From Rhizopus arrhizus (Eukaryota; Mucoromycota; Mucoromycetes; Mucorales; Rhizopodaceae), in assembly GCA_024220505.1 (NCBI GenBank), contig JAKZZE010000003.1:806001-870000 (forward strand): a DNA stretch of 64,000 bases. The letters run 5' to 3'. The notes beneath the pieces were generated by a model. That model saw nothing but the letters and a program-made list of their open reading frames with translations, was not told the DNA's origin and did no database searches. The number at the start of each line of letters is the position of its first letter. Position 1 is the stretch's first letter. Below, one piece after another: positions 61,819 through 64,000 of this stretch. The translations under genes and the position numbers were made by a program.

Positions 61819-62955
61819 ACTCCTGCTCCTGCTCCTACTCTTGCTCCTGCTCCTACTCTTGCTCCTGCTCCTGTTTTCGCTTCTGTTCCTGTTGCAGGCT
61901 TCAGTAGTTTTACATCTCCTCGCTTGGAGAGCCCTGTTGGTACTGAAGCCATCAGAGCAGCCTCTGGTGCCGCACCAGAGATAATAGCTGCTCAGATACA
62001 GCAATTCCAACAATTGCTGCAGCAACAGCAACAGCAGCAGCAACACCGAGCTTCAGAAGCTGAGGTCGACGCGGCCAAAAAAGAATGCAGTGTAAGTTTA
62101 GGACATATTTATTAAATTAGTAATTGTAATTTAATAACTATATTTTATACCTTTCTGTGTCATATAGAGCTATTTAGCAGAATACTACCGTGATTACGTT
62201 GTTGGTCGCAGAAGCGAATTTGACTTGGACGTTACCTTCGCCCATAAAAATAACAGAAAAGTCAAGGCATTGTTGTATGAGCAAGCCAGAAAGCACCATC
62301 GTTTTGATTTGCTCACCACCTCACATGTAAATGCAATAATTAGGAGCAAGTATTCCTACATGATGAGCAAGGCCAAGGGGAAGACAGTTGTTTCACCAAA
62401 AACTACCTGTCGTAGCCGTATAAATACGGTGAGTATTTAATATTTTTGAAGATTATACTATAAAATATAGAAAATACTTACATTGATACCTTACGATAGA
62501 AACTCTCTAACAGGAGATCTGTTTATATGGCTAACCCTTCCGCGTTCGACGCCCGTTTCCCGTTCGCTGGTAAAATTCTGACTGTTGACTGGACGTCAGA
62601 TGAAGAAGATGGACCAGAGGACGAGAACGGTCGTACGTTCGTGGTCAAACAGCCATCATTTAGAAGCAACGAAGTAAGCAAAATGTTGTTGACAAATTTC
62701 ATCTTCTAATATACCTTAATTAATCTATAGGTGGTGCAATTCCACGAAGAGTTGCAAAAAAGATACAAGGAGTCGATGAAGAAAAATGGGGCTCCACCAA
62801 CTATTAGAAGAATAATAGAAAACGTTGAAGTGGAGTTCCCCGACAAACTTGATGATGCCGATTTTCCTTCCTGGGCTTTTTCTTCTTCTGCTCTTGGTTT
62901 TCCAACCTCTGTTTCTGCTTCTTCCTCTTTTGCTACTTCCAGTTCAATGCAGTAG
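61675..62955 (+). CDS. Four-exon gene of unknown function in T3, intact
   Basis: Exons 61675-62091, 62168-62428, 62500-62673 and 62731-62955 (139, 87, 58 and 75 codons), 358 aa, all introns in phase 0 with GT-AG ends (GTAAGT, GTGAGT, GTAAGC donors). Exon 1: basic N-terminus (MSRRAATPINVPSNAPKRAR, a possible nuclear signal), an (AP)n low-complexity stretch, a poly-Q run and a short helical end. Exon 2: NNRKVKALLYEQ...SHVNAIIRSKYSYMMSK with a basic end. Exon 3 acidic (WTSDEEDGPEDENG). Exon 4: VVQFHEELQKRYKES..., FPSWAF and an S/F-rich tail. Exon number, phase and motif order match the T2 gene. No known domain recognised; by position it could be a CACTA accessory (TnpA-like) protein, which is inference. 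Confidence 0.7.
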
Positions 62956-64000
62956 GCATTCTTCCCTTTTTTTTTTCTTGGTTTGTTTCTTCACAAATTG
63001 AATAAAATTTTTTAAAAAAAGTCTATTGAATGATTCTTTAGTAAAATATATAATAAAACAATAATAATAATAATAATAATAAATGAATGAATGAACGCTT
63101 CGACATAGTTTTTACATATAGATCCGTCTTGGGAGAGAAAGTGTAAGAATATGATTATCTAAATATGACTTCACTGCTACTGGATTGTGAATTTTGTGAA
63201 CAGGAAGTATATTTTGTTGTGAGACTGGGTCAAACTGGTTTTTCCATACTTGAATGCCAGTATCACACTACGGCGCAAAAAATCTCCGCATAACACTCAT
63301 TGTAGGCGCGGATTAATAAATAAAGATGCTAAAAATGTCGAATTTAGCATAATTTAGAATAAAATTGGAATAACATTGGAGTAAAACATGATGCTACATG
63401 AACTCTCATACGCTTTCACATAACAATTTAATTGGATGAGGCAAAATTGGAGTAAAATGGAGTAAAATTGGTCTAAAGTATAACAATTTAATTGGACGAG
63501 CCAGACATTAGCTGTTCTGTATATAAGCAGAGTATGGCTATGTTTAATCAATTATGTCCAGTAAAATGGGTAGGTTTATTATTGTATAGGGCAGTATAAA
63601 TGGACAAATTTAAATGATTTAATAATACGATGCTTTATTTATTTTATTATATTATTCATTTGAATAAAAAAAAAAAGTAATAACAAAAAAAAAGTAATAG
63701 CAAAAAAAAAAATAATAATAAAAGAAAAAGAATAATAAAAGAAAAGGAATAATAAAAAAAAAGGAATACAGAATGAACAGATCCAATATAATCGTACGTC
63801 ATTACTTACCTGTCCTCGACAATATTCAATGCAACCCATTTAGCAGATTTAATTACTTTCAACAATCTACATTGCAATCTACATTCAACAGAGTAATTAA
63901 TATTTAAACATATGCAATTTTATTTCTATTTACCAAAATTGTTTTCCTTTTTTTTTTTATCACATGATGGATAATTGTCTTATACAACCATTGTTACTTT
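62956..64000. other. Non-coding right edge
   Basis: AT-rich. AATAAAA-type signal just after the four-exon gene (near 63000), a (TAA)n microsatellite with ATGA repeats at 63059-63096, and a duplicated block around ACAATTTAATTGGA (63421 and 63481) with several TTGGAGTAAAA copies (63364-63475). No gene is supported. Confidence 0.45.

Larger units (their letters stand above)
58380..64000 (+). mobile_element. T3: CACTA-like element, right end not found in the window
   Basis: Begins CACTGCAAATAATAGTG, the same terminus as the right end of T1 reversed. Its first 3 kb (less R4) are homologous to T1 in inverted orientation, and it runs into a four-exon gene related to the one in T2. No reversed CACTGCA end is visible before 64000, so the element either continues or is truncated. 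Confidence 0.5.

Noticed and set aside
61748..61984. Poly-Leu frame overlapping the four-exon gene, and its antisense R/S-rich frames
   Set aside because: Other-frame shadows of the (AP)n and poly-Q codons of exon 1.

Overview
The window looks like nuclear DNA of an early-diverging fungus, most likely Mucoromycota/Mucorales-like. This is inferred from very AT-rich intergenic DNA, short GT-AG introns of about 50-80 nt (one with a perfect TACTAAC branch site), use of the standard genetic code, and a mix of Ty3/Gypsy, Tc1/mariner, LINE and ISXO2-type elements. No species is claimed. Nearly the whole window is mobile DNA. Clear host features are two tRNA genes (Glu-CTC at 2894-2965, Met-CAT at 45722-45794) and the first exons of a gene leaving the left edge (1-216, minus).

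1-9.0 kb: partial host gene, a tRNA-like sequence, a 3'-deleted LINE (minus), tRNA-Glu, then Ty3/Gypsy element 1 (LTR, Gag, protease remnant), broken at about 5748 and followed by unassigned DNA and an intron-containing ISXO2/Merlin-type transposase. 9.0-18.9 kb: a second ISXO2-type element carrying a nested Tc1 (9604-11258) and a nested, apparently intact chromovirus (11662-17670, identical-looking 341-bp LTRs, 5-bp target duplication) that splits its transposase. 18.9-32.0 kb: the 3' ORF remnant of element 1, a mosaic LTR, then element 2 with Gag, a -1 slippery site, Pro-RT-RNaseH, a separate integrase ORF and a fourth ORF of unknown function. The integrase is interrupted by a 1630-bp Tc1 relative (R1) that itself holds another Tc1; the 3' LTR is interrupted by a third Tc1.

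32.0-40.3 kb: a fourth Tc1, then a matryoshka of solo LTRs (LTR1 containing LTR4 containing R2 containing R3; LTR1 also containing LTR3 containing a Tc1), each insertion dated by its target duplication. 40.3-45.6 kb: Gypsy element 4 (minus, 1553 aa Gag-Pol, identical-looking 273-bp LTRs). 45.7-57.8 kb: tRNA-Met, and 10 bp upstream of its 5' end Gypsy element 5 (1563 aa Gag-Pol). The 5' LTR of element 5 was itself hit by two CACTA-like DNA transposons, T1 and T2, with 3-bp duplications; removing them restores a 413-bp LTR exactly. T2 carries a four-exon gene of unknown function. 58.4-64 kb: a third CACTA-like element (T3) containing R4 and an intact four-exon paralogue of the T2 gene; its right end is not seen.

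The most interesting items are: (1) the CACTA-like elements with a conserved four-exon, phase-0-intron cargo gene; (2) four Tc1 families whose 212-225-bp terminal repeats are each bounded by 19-20-bp motifs in inverted orientation; (3) the unusual four-ORF Gypsy elements with Q/N-rich Gag, a D-C-G protease, a free-standing integrase ORF behind a poly(A) leader, and a fast-evolving fourth ORF; (4) recombination between LTR families at a PBS-like motif. All statements rest on reading the sequence by eye; no database search was possible.
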